From positions 1 to 64,000 of the forward strand of contig JABWCN010000011.1 in the NCBI GenBank assembly GCA_013359135.1: a stretch of DNA of 64,000 nt, read 5' to 3'. Of this stretch, positions 9,496 to 18,632 are shown one piece after another (the first letter of the stretch is position 1; every line of letters starts with the position of its first letter). This DNA is from Pseudobdellovibrionaceae bacterium (GTDB lineage Bacteria; Bdellovibrionota; Bdellovibrionia; Bdellovibrionales; Bdellovibrionaceae). The notes under the pieces were generated by a model. The model had not been told where the DNA came from and did not search any database. It saw only the letters and a program-made list of their open reading frames with translations. Made by a program: the position numbers and the translations under genes.

Positions 9496-9629
9496 TCTAC
9501 TAAAAAATTAGGTCTAAACTCTTTCAAAGTAAACGTAAATATGTCATTTATCCCTAAGTCTAGTTTAAAAAAAAATATACAGAGTTCCTAACCTTAAGTG
9601 TATATTAAAGCGTATTTAGGGGTGTTATC

Positions 9630-10355
9630 ATGAGAATTGGAAAAAAAATGTGGTTTCAAATATTAGCATTATTTTTTGCATTGAACCAACCTACCTTTTC
9701 TCAAGAGAATTCAACAACTGCAACCCCACAACAAAATCAAAAAATAGATAATAAGTTACTACAACAATTTTACAGAGATGATTTGTCGCCGATTTTTGAA
9801 GACATCGTTTCCGTTCAAAAAAAAGCTAAACAGAAGTCTGGAAAAATATTAATTTATCCCTTTTATTCTATTGATTTCTCTGACACTCCCTACACAATGT
9901 GGGCACCAAATCTGAACTTAGGATATGCTTTTGGTGAATTCATAGAAGTTTACCTTAACCTAGCCTCAGGATTTTCTAATTCTGAAAGATTTATTTCAAA
10001 AAAAGTAAAAGAACTCACTTTGGAAACGGGAGACAAAGCTGAGATTAAAATTCAAAAAGCAAAAATGCAAGTTGGAATAGAGCTTAATTGGAGTCCTGTT
10101 TATGGTAAAGACTCTTGGGGACCTTATGGAATTATTCGTAGTGATACTTTCTTGAATTTTGGTGCCTATAACATAGCTTATGAAAAAGATAGTGGACTTA
10201 AATTTAAAATGGGAATTGGAAAAACTTTTTATCTTAGTAAAACTTTTAACCTTAGACTTGTTGGCTCTTTATCCTCTATCCAATTTATAAATGATACTGA
10301 AAAAGTAAGCAATATCGTTGGACTTTTTGAGGGCGGCTTTGTTTTTTATCTTTAA
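9630..10355 (+). CDS. Outer-membrane beta-barrel-type protein, first gene of the Glt-like operon
   Basis: The 241-residue protein has an N-terminal signal (hydrophobic to about residue 20, ending near PTFSQE), a Gln/Asn-rich linker, and then alternating amphipathic strands. It ends in a terminal aromatic strand (GLFEGGFVFYL) typical of outer-membrane proteins inserted by Bam. Short outer-membrane barrel proteins of this kind accompany the ExbB/ExbD motors in Myxococcus glt and nfs loci (family knowledge). It is followed 32 bases later by the ExbB-like gene, which has its own SD (AAAAGGA). Assignment to a particular Glt protein (GltA, B or H) is not possible by eye. Confidence 0.68.
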   Translation: MRIGKKMWFQILALFFALNQPTFSQENSTTATPQQNQKIDNKLLQQFYRDDLSPIFEDIVSVQKKAKQKSGKILIYPFYSIDFSDTPYTMWAPNLNLGYAFGEFIEVYLNLASGFSNSERFISKKVKELTLETGDKAEIKIQKAKMQVGIELNWSPVYGKDSWGPYGIIRSDTFLNFGAYNIAYEKDSGLKFKMGIGKTFYLSKTFNLRLVGSLSSIQFINDTEKVSNIVGLFEGGFVFYL

Positions 10356-10387
10356 TTAATTTTCATTTTTAAAAGGAACTAACGCTT

Positions 10388-11032
10388 ATGGATTTTATCA
10401 TTATTTTGAAAAAGTACTTAAATGAAGCTGGCTTAAGTGCCTATCTAACAATTGGCAATGCTCTATTTCTAATTTATCTTGGAATTGAACGTTTCAATTA
10501 TCTTTTCTTAAGGATTAAAACGGTTTCACCAGAAGCTTGGAATGAAATTAATAAGAAAATCTTGCAGCGTGATTACAACTCTGTTTTACAAATTTGTAAT
10601 ATGACTAAAGACAGTCCTCAAATCGAAGTTATCAAGGCTGGATTGATGTCTTTGGATAGTGGTCGAGAAGCAATGAAATCGGCTCTTGGAGCGGCACTGG
10701 TTAATATAACAAAGAATTGTGAAAAAAAAGTAAACTTGATTGGGTTGATTGCCAGCGTAGCTACATTATTAGGCCTTCTTGGTACTATTACGGGACTTAT
10801 CTCAACATTTAAAGCCATAGAGGTTGCCGATGCTGCCTCTAAGGCCGCTAAGCTTTCAAGTGGTATCTCTGAAGCGATGTACTCTACTGCAGCAGGACTA
10901 AGTGTTGGTGTAGCGGCGATGGTAGTCCATGCTCTTATTACCACAAAAATTGAAGAAATTACTAATGAGGCTCAGTATACAGGCTATACCTTTGCGACTT
11001 TAGTTGAAAAGTCTGAACGTGGTGAAGATTAA
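10388..11032 (+). CDS. MotA/TolQ/ExbB proton channel family protein (AglR-like)
   Basis: The 214-residue protein has three TM segments (about residues 15-33, 115-137, 160-185). It also has the family's cytoplasmic loop and the glycine-rich second TM block LIGLIASVATLLGLLGTITG, with STAAGLSVGVAAM in the third, which is the ExbB/TolQ/MotA signature region. Such proteins form a pentameric inner-membrane stator that couples proton flow to movement of a partner. In Myxococcus the equivalent AglR works with AglQ and AglS to power gliding. Its stop overlaps the next start (TAATG), so it is translationally coupled to the first ExbD gene. Confidence 0.9.
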   Translation: MDFIIILKKYLNEAGLSAYLTIGNALFLIYLGIERFNYLFLRIKTVSPEAWNEINKKILQRDYNSVLQICNMTKDSPQIEVIKAGLMSLDSGREAMKSALGAALVNITKNCEKKVNLIGLIASVATLLGLLGTITGLISTFKAIEVADAASKAAKLSSGISEAMYSTAAGLSVGVAAMVVHALITTKIEEITNEAQYTGYTFATLVEKSERGED

Positions 11033-11535
11033 TGGAAGCAATTAGCAAAGGAAAGAAAGCACCACATGTTGATTTAGTGCCCATTTTGGATGCTCTTACC
11101 GTTGTTATTTTCTTTTTAGTTTTGTCAGTCAGTTTTTCAGAATATGTAAAGTTGACAGTTCCCCCCACTCAAATCACTGACTCACCACCTTCAACAAATG
11201 AAAGTACTCCACCCATTTCACCTAAATTAATTGTAAAAGAGGTTGGATCTTTGATTCACGTAGGCATACTGTGGTCAGGAAAAACACCTGGAAGTTTTTC
11301 AGAAAAAATAGTTAAATCGTCGAATCTCAATCAAGATCAAATCTATTTAACTGTTGAATCCTTAACCAAAAAATTTAAAGAAAAATTCCCAAATGAAAAT
11401 GAACTACAAATAGGTTTAACAGCAGATCTCAAATTCAAACAATTTATAACTGTAACAGATGCTGCAAAAAAAAGCTTTAAAGATATTGTTATGATGTCTT
11501 ACGAAGATGCAGAAAGAGAGACATGGACTTTTTAA
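11032..11535 (+). CDS. ExbD/TolR family protein 1 (AglQ/AglS-like)
   Basis: The 167-residue protein has a short cytoplasmic N-terminus and a single TM at about residues 17-36, with the conserved proton-carrying Asp at residue 20 (LVPILDALTVV). The C-terminal periplasmic domain begins with a Pro/Thr-rich linker. The family inserts a dimer in the ExbB pentamer and transmits torque or force to the envelope. It overlaps the ExbB gene by one base and the second ExbD gene by 13 bases. Confidence 0.88.
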   Translation: MEAISKGKKAPHVDLVPILDALTVVIFFLVLSVSFSEYVKLTVPPTQITDSPPSTNESTPPISPKLIVKEVGSLIHVGILWSGKTPGSFSEKIVKSSNLNQDQIYLTVESLTKKFKEKFPNENELQIGLTADLKFKQFITVTDAAKKSFKDIVMMSYEDAERETWTF

Positions 11536-11993
11536 GTAATGGTAAAAAGAAATACTCTTTGGCAACTTTACAGTTAGCACCTATTATTGATGTCTTTATC
11601 ATTATCATTATTTTCTTTATTCTTGGAAGTTTTTCGAATGGAGTTGCAATTGAAGTTCCCTCCCTATTAAAGCTACCAACAAGTGATCTCTCTGAAAAAG
11701 TTGATATCTCGCCTGAAGTAATCTTATTCAAAGAAAAAGTGCAATTCAAGTTTATTGAAGAAAAAGAATTAGCTTTTTCTTCAGTTAGAAACAACGAAGT
11801 CTTGATTAATAAAGTTAAAACTTATCTTCAGAAGCTTGATGCTAGACTTAAAATAAATGGGACGTCAGTTAATCTCATCATCGATGAGCAAACTGACTTT
11901 AAATCAGTCTATGATATTAGTACTTTCTTGCGCCAACTTGGGTTTGAAAATTTATCTTTTATCACTCTAAAAGAATACAGAAAGGAGAAATAG
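11523..11993 (+). CDS. ExbD/TolR family protein 2 (AglS/AglQ-like)
   Basis: The 156-residue protein has a TM at about residues 18-38 with the key Asp at residue 23 (LAPIIDVFIIIII), then a periplasmic alpha/beta domain. It differs clearly in sequence from the preceding ExbD, so this is an old duplication rather than a recent copy. The Myxococcus Agl motor likewise pairs one TolQ-like protein with two TolR-like proteins. It overlaps the preceding gene by 13 bases and abuts the next gene (TAGATG). Confidence 0.88.
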   Translation: MDFLSNGKKKYSLATLQLAPIIDVFIIIIIFFILGSFSNGVAIEVPSLLKLPTSDLSEKVDISPEVILFKEKVQFKFIEEKELAFSSVRNNEVLINKVKTYLQKLDARLKINGTSVNLIIDEQTDFKSVYDISTFLRQLGFENLSFITLKEYRKEK

Positions 11994-12344
11994 ATGCTAC
12001 ATAAATTTAAGGTTTACTTACTTTTGCTATTGCTTTTTTCACTACAAACAAGAGTTAATGCACAAAATCCAGGATCTCAAGAGCCCAATACGGTAACGCC
12101 AATATCAACCTCTACAGGATCTAAGTCAGTAACGGCAACATTACCTACAGAACCCGCAAACTCAAATACAAATAGAGAATTTAATTTCGAAGGAGATGTT
12201 ATCGAAGCTCAAAAAAACAAACCTATTCTGATATTAGATTCTCAAGATGTGGGACTTGATATTGAAGATATCATTTACAATAGAACTAATTTTGACGAAT
12301 ATTTTCAAATTGAAAAAAACAACAAGCCCCAATTTGCTAAATGA
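11994..12344 (+). CDS. Small exported protein of the Glt-like operon, function unknown
   Basis: The 116-residue protein has a clear signal peptide (YLLLLLLFSLQTRVNAQ, cleavage near residue 24), a Pro/Thr/Ser-rich low-complexity stretch to about residue 65, and a short acidic C-terminal region (DSQDVGLDIEDIIYNRTNFD). I recognise no domain. It starts immediately after the upstream stop and overlaps the FHA gene by four bases (ATGA), so it is part of the same translational unit. A periplasmic adaptor linking the ExbD proteins to the outer-membrane protein is a possible role, by position only. Confidence 0.7.
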   Translation: MLHKFKVYLLLLLLFSLQTRVNAQNPGSQEPNTVTPISTSTGSKSVTATLPTEPANSNTNREFNFEGDVIEAQKNKPILILDSQDVGLDIEDIIYNRTNFDEYFQIEKNNKPQFAK

Positions 12345-14017
12345 AAACTCTAGAAGTCTATAAAAAAGATCAACTTATAGAAAAAATTCCACTAACAAAG
12401 GATACTATTCTAATTGGTAGATCTCCAGTATGTGATATTGTTCTTCGAAAAAAAAACATCAAACAAGTACACTACTCTCTGCAAAAAATTTCTGCGAGTG
12501 ATGATGATTTATGGACTTTATTTGAAAATGAACCTGCAAATGAAAATCATACAGGGATTATGCTAGGCAAAGAAAAAACCTCTCTTGGGGAACTTGATTT
12601 TTGTCTATCTGAAGACAGTCTCCAGCAGACCACTTTTAAAAAAGGAGGTCTAGTTCAAAGTCTATCTCAAGAGAAAAAAGAAACAAAATTAGCTCAAAAT
12701 TTATTGCTTGAAGTGATTTCTATAAATAATGAATTAAACTCAATTAGAAATATTTTTCATTTTAGCAAGGCCAATCACCGCTATAAATGTTTTCCTAATG
12801 ACGTAAATCTTTTTTTAATGTTTTCTTCTAACTTTCAATTAAGTCTGTACGGACTTAAAAATAGCGACAAAAAAAACTCAAATTATAAATTTTTTATTAA
12901 TAATTTTGATGTAACTGAAAAAGTTTTGGCAAATTCAAAGTTCGATTTTATTTATACCGATCAAATTTTATTTCAAACTAAAGAGATTGATTACTTAATA
13001 CGCTTCGTAAAAAAAGAAAATTTCGTTGTCACAAAAAAATCATTCTTCAACGATGACCTCATTAAAATTCTGATACTAGTTTTTATGACCGTGCTTGGGT
13101 TATACATTTTAGTTAAAACCAATCCACCTCCAAAGCCTAAAATAGAATCTAGTAAGGCTCGAATTATAAAAATTGCTAAAGAAAAAAAAGCTGAACCTAT
13201 CCCAATGGTTATGACCGTAAGTGAACTTCCATCTCCACCCCCTATTAAAGTAGAAGCTAAGATTATACCTCAAAAGCCAATACAAGCTAAGATAGACTTA
13301 GAGAATAAAAAAGAAGAAAAAGTTATTCCGAAAGAAATTCCCTCTCCTAAAATTCAACCAATTACAGAAAAACCAAAGTCCAAAACATCAAGCGGCCTAC
13401 TAGGTCTTTTGAGGAAAAATCAAAAAAACCCTCAAAAACATGAGGATTCACTTGCTGATAGAGCACTACAAAAAGTTGCTGAAAATGACTCTTCAAATCT
13501 TCCTACAGTCCGATTAGATGACTCTGTTGTTAAGACAACTTCATCAAACTCTTCTCAAAGTGGGCTTTCATCCGTTGAAAGTAGCATTGATAACGAAATA
13601 CAAACAGGACAAATTGTTTTAGAAAAAAGTAAAAATAAGTTTTCTGATTTTAAAAACAATAACTTAGGTAAATCTTTACTTAGAAGCCTTGAAAGTGGGC
13701 AAAATGGAGAACTTAATATCAGCGGTTCTCTAACTAAAGAATCTGTAAGAAATAGATTGAAATTACATAACAATCAATTTTTAGGTTGCTATCAAAATGC
13801 ACTTATCAAGAAAAGCACTATTGAAGGAGAAATTATTTTTTCATGGATTATCAATAATGCTGGTAAAGTAACAAGTCTTACACTTGTTTCATCTTCTATT
13901 AATGATCGAAGCTTCGAATCTTGTATAGAAGAAACATTAGAAAATATCTCTTTTGAAGTATCAAAAGATGGTAAAGCAACAAATGTGACTTATCCTATTC
14001 GTTTTAAAGGTGGCTAG
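12341..14017 (+). CDS. FHA domain - TM - TonB/AgmX(PglI) C-terminal domain protein (GltG-like)
   Basis: The 558-residue protein starts with an FHA domain (about residues 1-90) in which GRSPVCD at 26-32 matches the phosphothreonine-binding loop region. One TM segment lies at about 242-262, followed by a long Pro/Lys-rich periplasmic stretch typical of TonB. The C-terminal domain, about 470-558, has the AgmX/PglI pattern: LGCYQNAL, GEIIFSWIINNAGKV, FESCIEETLENISF and TYPIRFK, with a likely disulfide pair. Myxococcus GltG has this FHA-TM-TonB layout and links a cytoplasmic phospho-signal to the envelope motor. It overlaps the preceding gene by four bases, and the next gene follows after three. 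This is the most diagnostic member of the operon. Confidence 0.85.
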   Translation: MKTLEVYKKDQLIEKIPLTKDTILIGRSPVCDIVLRKKNIKQVHYSLQKISASDDDLWTLFENEPANENHTGIMLGKEKTSLGELDFCLSEDSLQQTTFKKGGLVQSLSQEKKETKLAQNLLLEVISINNELNSIRNIFHFSKANHRYKCFPNDVNLFLMFSSNFQLSLYGLKNSDKKNSNYKFFINNFDVTEKVLANSKFDFIYTDQILFQTKEIDYLIRFVKKENFVVTKKSFFNDDLIKILILVFMTVLGLYILVKTNPPPKPKIESSKARIIKIAKEKKAEPIPMVMTVSELPSPPPIKVEAKIIPQKPIQAKIDLENKKEEKVIPKEIPSPKIQPITEKPKSKTSSGLLGLLRKNQKNPQKHEDSLADRALQKVAENDSSNLPTVRLDDSVVKTTSSNSSQSGLSSVESSIDNEIQTGQIVLEKSKNKFSDFKNNNLGKSLLRSLESGQNGELNISGSLTKESVRNRLKLHNNQFLGCYQNALIKKSTIEGEIIFSWIINNAGKVTSLTLVSSSINDRSFESCIEETLENISFEVSKDGKATNVTYPIRFKGG

Positions 14018-14020
14018 CAA

Positions 14021-17000
14021 ATGATAGATCATTTAAAAAAATCTCTTTTAATTGCTTTTGTACTTTGCTTTTTACACAATAAATCATGGTCTGTAATTTC
14101 AAACGACATTGATAAACTTGGTGAGAGCAGCAAAATTCTATCTAAAGAAGAAAAACCAGATCTTAAAAGTTTAAAAAATAAAGATGACAATGCTCTAGAT
14201 GCTAATTTTGAGGTTGACGATAGTGACGAATCTTTACTTGCTATAGAAGCTTTACTACAGAGTGATATTAACGAAGAAAAAAGAAACTCTGTTCTAATTC
14301 AAAAGGCTATGATAGAGCTTGAACAAGGCTATAAAAAAAAGAAAATTAAGACAGAAAAGAAAGAAAATATTGATTCTTTTTTCAAAAAAGCTAAGGCTAG
14401 TGTTGACCAAGTCATCTTTAATGGCAAAATAAATCAAAATAAGCTTGCATATGCTTATTTCATTAAAGCTTTAGTTAATAACGAACTTGAAGAATTTACG
14501 GAAAAAAAACAAAACTTAGAAAAATCTTTTAAGATAAGCCCAGCATCAAAACAAAGTTCGCAAATAGCTATGGCATTGGGTGAAATTTATTTTGAAGAAA
14601 ATAACTATAAACAAGCTTATGAGTATTTTAATATTAAATATAAAGAACTTTCTGCTAGTCAGAAGATTATTTCTGACTACAAGTCAGCGTGGTGTTTATT
14701 ACTTCAATCAAAATATGACCAAGCCGTTAATTCATTTCTAAAAATAATTGAAAAAAATGAAGGAAGCAGCCTAAAGAATGATGCCATAAGAGATTTAGCC
14801 TACGCGATGACTCTGTTTAAAAAAGAAAATGAAATGATTCAATTTGCTGCTAAAAACCTTAAGTCTCAAAACCAAACTGATTTTTTATATTTCACACTTA
14901 GGTATTTCTATTTTAGCCCTAAAAAGGAGTTTAAATCATTGATTTTTAAAACCCTTTTAAATCAAAGACTTACTGCAGAAAAAAGAATTGCGATTCTTTC
15001 ACTTCATCTGAACTTCAAACGAGATATTTATCCAAATCTGAACTATAAAGTGGCTCTTAATTTTACAATGAAAAATCTAAGTGAAAATAGTATTTATCCA
15101 GAATCTCAACTCTTTCAAACTTCAGCAAAAGAAATTGAGTCTATTAATGAGTTTTTTATTAAACAATACCTCGATGTCATTTTAAAAAAATTGCCAAATA
15201 AGGCCAATTTAACAAAAGAACAACTTCTTAATGAGATGTTGTTTCATATTAAATTTCACTTAAGTACATTCCCTCAGTCTAGCTTTAAATACCAACTTGT
15301 AAAACTAGGTATTGATGCGGAGACAGAAACTAAAAATGGTAATTTATTTTTTTTCAAAGAATTACTTGAAAAAGAAAAATTGATCAATGATGAAGTTAAA
15401 TCTCTTATTTGTAAAATTGATTACGAACTTTTACAAACTAAACTAAAAGAAACAGCATCAACCACAGAGATTCTTGAAAATCATATTGAATCTATCAATA
15501 AACTATTAGAAAAACATACAAGGCTACAAGAATGTAAATTTTTAAGCTCCAGTGATGAAATTTTTTTAAAAGACAAACTATTTCAGCTCTATTTTTCAAT
15601 AAAAGACTACCAAAATGCGGCTAAAACTATTGATGAAATATATCAGAACAACAAGACAGAAAATATTTTATATAATAGATACCTAATTTATTTTAATCTT
15701 GGAATGTTTGAAAAAATTACGAGTGAAGTTGAAACTCATAAAAAAGTAACAAAACCTGAGATTAAAAAAATTATCCGAGAGTCTTTCTTGAAGCTTGCTC
15801 AAGGAGCTGGCACTCAAAAAGAAAACTTTAATTTTTCTAATTATGAAAGGAATATTGTTTCCTTTATAAAAACTTCAGATGATAAGGCTAAGATAACTTC
15901 AGCTTATCTTGACTACTTTGAAAAAATTCAAACTAGTAAAGATTCAAATTATTTAGCTAAAGTTTGGCAAGGAATACCTTTTTCAGAAAAAAATGATGCT
16001 TTGTTTATTCCCTTCAGAGAAAGATTAATTAACAAGCTCCTAATTTCTAAAGAGTTCGACAAAGTAAATCTTTTTATAGATCCAGTTAACAGCGAATATT
16101 TAAACTTTTTATACTTTTTTAATAAACAACAAAATAAAAACTATGAAATTGATTTCAATAGCAGCTCATTTCAAAAACTTTCAAATGCCTATAAGAATTA
16201 TTTCGTTCAATTAAACTCTATGACAGCGCCTCAAAGTGTTAATAACTGGCTTAAGAACAAAAAATCGCTATCACCCAGTGAAGAGCAACTACTTTTTTTA
16301 ACATTTAAACTTATTCAAAACACTGAAGATCCACAAATTGAAGATAGTCTTAAAGCTAAAATGAGAACTATTAAGTTTGAAAGTCACTTTAAAAATAAGT
16401 TTTTAGAAAGTATCTTATCAAAATTTGACTTTACTAAGACGACTTTAAGTTTTGATGCGTATAATAAAAAAGCTGAACAACTAATAAAACTTTCTTCATC
16501 AGCCAGGCAAGAAATTTCTAAAAGTATTAGTAAGTATTCTTTGAATCAGAGAGTTGAAATATTTAGAAAAGCAGAAATAGCAGAGAGAGGAACCTATCAG
16601 TTTATTATTGAATCTCCAGCTCCAAAAGAAATGACGGCTGCTGAAGTTCAAGACTATAAAAAGCAAATAAGTGAACTGGCTCACGATTATCTGAAAAAAG
16701 CGGATGAGTATAAGGTACTCTATGAAAAACTTGAACAAGAAATAAAACATGAAGCAAAAAATAAAGATCTTAATAGACCACCGCGAATAAAGTCTTTAGA
16801 ATGGTTAACTTCCAACAAAGAAATTACTGAGTATTCTTTAACTGAGATTCACAATAACATGGGATTACGTTTTGCTATTGGTTATCTTGATTTTTTAAAA
16901 CTACAAGGAAAAATTGAAGAAAACCTTTTTTGGAAAATTAAAATTTATCTTTATCTAAAAAGTGATCCCAAACAAACAATATTAATTCACTTACTTTGGC

Positions 17001-17065
17001 AAGATCTTAAAGCAAATAAACAAACAAGTTTAATTGAGACTTGGATTAAAAACAGTGACAACTAA
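14021..17065 (+). CDS. Large exported helical repeat (TPR-like) protein, 1014 residues (GltD/AgmU-like by context)
   Basis: A signal peptide (hydrophobic to about residue 24) is followed by almost entirely helical, Lys/Glu-rich sequence. TPR-type pairs are visible, for example ALGEIYFEENNYKQAYEYFN (about 185-204) and SAWCLLLQSKYDQAVNSFLK (about 222-241), with more in the middle. The protein should be periplasmic and act as a scaffold. In Myxococcus the glt cluster encodes the large TPR-type periplasmic protein GltD/AgmU (about 1200 residues), so position and type agree, but sequence homology is not shown here. It starts three bases after the FHA-TonB gene and overlaps the next. Confidence 0.78.
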   Translation: MIDHLKKSLLIAFVLCFLHNKSWSVISNDIDKLGESSKILSKEEKPDLKSLKNKDDNALDANFEVDDSDESLLAIEALLQSDINEEKRNSVLIQKAMIELEQGYKKKKIKTEKKENIDSFFKKAKASVDQVIFNGKINQNKLAYAYFIKALVNNELEEFTEKKQNLEKSFKISPASKQSSQIAMALGEIYFEENNYKQAYEYFNIKYKELSASQKIISDYKSAWCLLLQSKYDQAVNSFLKIIEKNEGSSLKNDAIRDLAYAMTLFKKENEMIQFAAKNLKSQNQTDFLYFTLRYFYFSPKKEFKSLIFKTLLNQRLTAEKRIAILSLHLNFKRDIYPNLNYKVALNFTMKNLSENSIYPESQLFQTSAKEIESINEFFIKQYLDVILKKLPNKANLTKEQLLNEMLFHIKFHLSTFPQSSFKYQLVKLGIDAETETKNGNLFFFKELLEKEKLINDEVKSLICKIDYELLQTKLKETASTTEILENHIESINKLLEKHTRLQECKFLSSSDEIFLKDKLFQLYFSIKDYQNAAKTIDEIYQNNKTENILYNRYLIYFNLGMFEKITSEVETHKKVTKPEIKKIIRESFLKLAQGAGTQKENFNFSNYERNIVSFIKTSDDKAKITSAYLDYFEKIQTSKDSNYLAKVWQGIPFSEKNDALFIPFRERLINKLLISKEFDKVNLFIDPVNSEYLNFLYFFNKQQNKNYEIDFNSSSFQKLSNAYKNYFVQLNSMTAPQSVNNWLKNKKSLSPSEEQLLFLTFKLIQNTEDPQIEDSLKAKMRTIKFESHFKNKFLESILSKFDFTKTTLSFDAYNKKAEQLIKLSSSARQEISKSISKYSLNQRVEIFRKAEIAERGTYQFIIESPAPKEMTAAEVQDYKKQISELAHDYLKKADEYKVLYEKLEQEIKHEAKNKDLNRPPRIKSLEWLTSNKEITEYSLTEIHNNMGLRFAIGYLDFLKLQGKIEENLFWKIKIYLYLKSDPKQTILIHLLWQDLKANKQTSLIETWIKNSDN

Positions 17066-18608
17066 TCAGCCTTCGAACTCAAACAATAAAGTGGAAAAGC
17101 CAGTCATAAAGAAAAAACTGCCTATACTACAGGATAGTCTTAAGTACATTCTAGTAAAGTCCTCCACTTCTATTTACGGACCTATGAATTTGAGTGAGGT
17201 TATCGACCATTTGTATTCAAAAAAATTTTCTATTTTAGATGAAATAACGATTCCACTTTTTCAGTGGAATTATATCAGGGAAAATCAGCAAGTTATTGAA
17301 CTTTTTCGAAACAAATCTCTTCACGAGGAAGAACTTGAAAAACAAAAAAAACAAAAAGAAATTCAATTAAAGCAACAGCAACTTAAAAACCAGTATGAAA
17401 TACAATCCAAGAAGTCGTTATTTAATTTTTTTACTATCACTTTTATTTTTATAGGACTAATGATTATAGGTTACTTTGTCCGAAAAAAAGTAAAAATTCA
17501 TAATTTTCAGGTTCTAGAGGCTTCAATTATTAGTAAGCAAATTGAACTTGAACTTTACACAGAAGCTTTTGAGCTATTCCAAAAGGCAAAAAGTAGAAAT
17601 CCCGAAGTAGCCCAAATGGAAGCTTTTTTTATACCTTTTTTAGAAAACAATCAGCCTTCATTGCACTCTCTTTACAGCGACTTCAAAAAGGATAATACCA
17701 ATCCTATATTAGTACTTAATCTAGCTTCTCGTCTTATTGTTGATGCCGATTCAAGTCTTCCCCAAGAAGACAAAAACTCGTTCCTGACTGTATTTAACAA
17801 TCTCGAGTTTGAAAAAGCAGAAGAACAAGGTCTTTATCGATTACTAAAAAGTTTGTGGTACTTAAAAGAAAATGTCTTAATCACAGAAGAAGCTAGTGAA
17901 ATTCTTGAAAAGAATACTTTATTTATAAATACTCACTGGTTTTTAAAAAATGAGTTACTTCTAGTTAATTTGTTGATTAAGTCAAGCTTTCAAGAACTGG
18001 AACTTACAGACGTGAATCAATTTATAAATACTATTCCATTTCTTTCATCTGATTTCACACATAATCCTAATATTTTATGGAAACTGACAGAATGGAAGCA
18101 TTTAAACAGTTTGTGTCAGAATTCTTCTGCTTTGAAGCTAAAAAACGATATTCCAACAGAAACTCAAGAAACTTTAAAAAATCAAATTCAATTCATTTGT
18201 TTTATTCAAAATAAAGATTTAACGGAGGCAAAATCCCTACTACAAAAAAATAACCTTGCTCAAAGCCAACACGCTAATTATTTTCTTTTTCTACTTAATT
18301 CATTAGATCCATTGAAGAGCCTTAACCTAGAAAAACAACAATCACTTTTAAAAGAATATATTGGCTATCATTACTTACTTATTAAAAATATTTCAGCAGA
18401 AAATCTTAAAAACTATGAAAAAGAAAATTCTCTTAATGATGAATTTTTAACTTCTTATATAAAAATAAAAACTACAGACAATTTCGATTTTAATTCTTCT
18501 AAAGAACCATCATTTAGACCTCTGAAACTAAAGAAATTTTGCAATGAGCTTTCCAAAGAAGCAATTAAAAACTACCCTTGGGTTTACCAAAAGTATTGCA
18601 AACTTTAG
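17055..18608 (+). CDS. GYF-like domain - TM - periplasmic repeat protein, last gene of the Glt-like operon
   Basis: The frame is open from a TTG at 17034. I prefer the GTG at 17055 (517 residues), which overlaps the preceding stop by 11 bases instead of 32; neither start has a strong SD. Near the N-terminus a GYF_2-like domain is visible (YILVKSSTSIYGPMNLSEV to QWNYIRENQQV), followed by a Gln/Lys coiled coil. One TM segment (FFTITFIFIGLMIIGYFV) leads into about 350 helical residues outside. A cytoplasmic GYF domain before a TM is also found in Myxococcus GltJ/AgmX (family knowledge). Here the TonB C-terminal domain is on the separate FHA protein instead. Conservation of the GYF aromatic core is partial. 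Confidence 0.72.
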   Translation: MTTNQPSNSNNKVEKPVIKKKLPILQDSLKYILVKSSTSIYGPMNLSEVIDHLYSKKFSILDEITIPLFQWNYIRENQQVIELFRNKSLHEEELEKQKKQKEIQLKQQQLKNQYEIQSKKSLFNFFTITFIFIGLMIIGYFVRKKVKIHNFQVLEASIISKQIELELYTEAFELFQKAKSRNPEVAQMEAFFIPFLENNQPSLHSLYSDFKKDNTNPILVLNLASRLIVDADSSLPQEDKNSFLTVFNNLEFEKAEEQGLYRLLKSLWYLKENVLITEEASEILEKNTLFINTHWFLKNELLLVNLLIKSSFQELELTDVNQFINTIPFLSSDFTHNPNILWKLTEWKHLNSLCQNSSALKLKNDIPTETQETLKNQIQFICFIQNKDLTEAKSLLQKNNLAQSQHANYFLFLLNSLDPLKSLNLEKQQSLLKEYIGYHYLLIKNISAENLKNYEKENSLNDEFLTSYIKIKTTDNFDFNSSKEPSFRPLKLKKFCNELSKEAIKNYPWVYQKYCKL

Positions 18609-18632
18609 TGCTCTGTTAATGTTTACTCTCAA

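Noticed and set aside
10618-11168. Minus-strand ORFs under the ExbB/ExbD genes
   Set aside because: They are shadows of clear membrane-motor genes on the plus strand.
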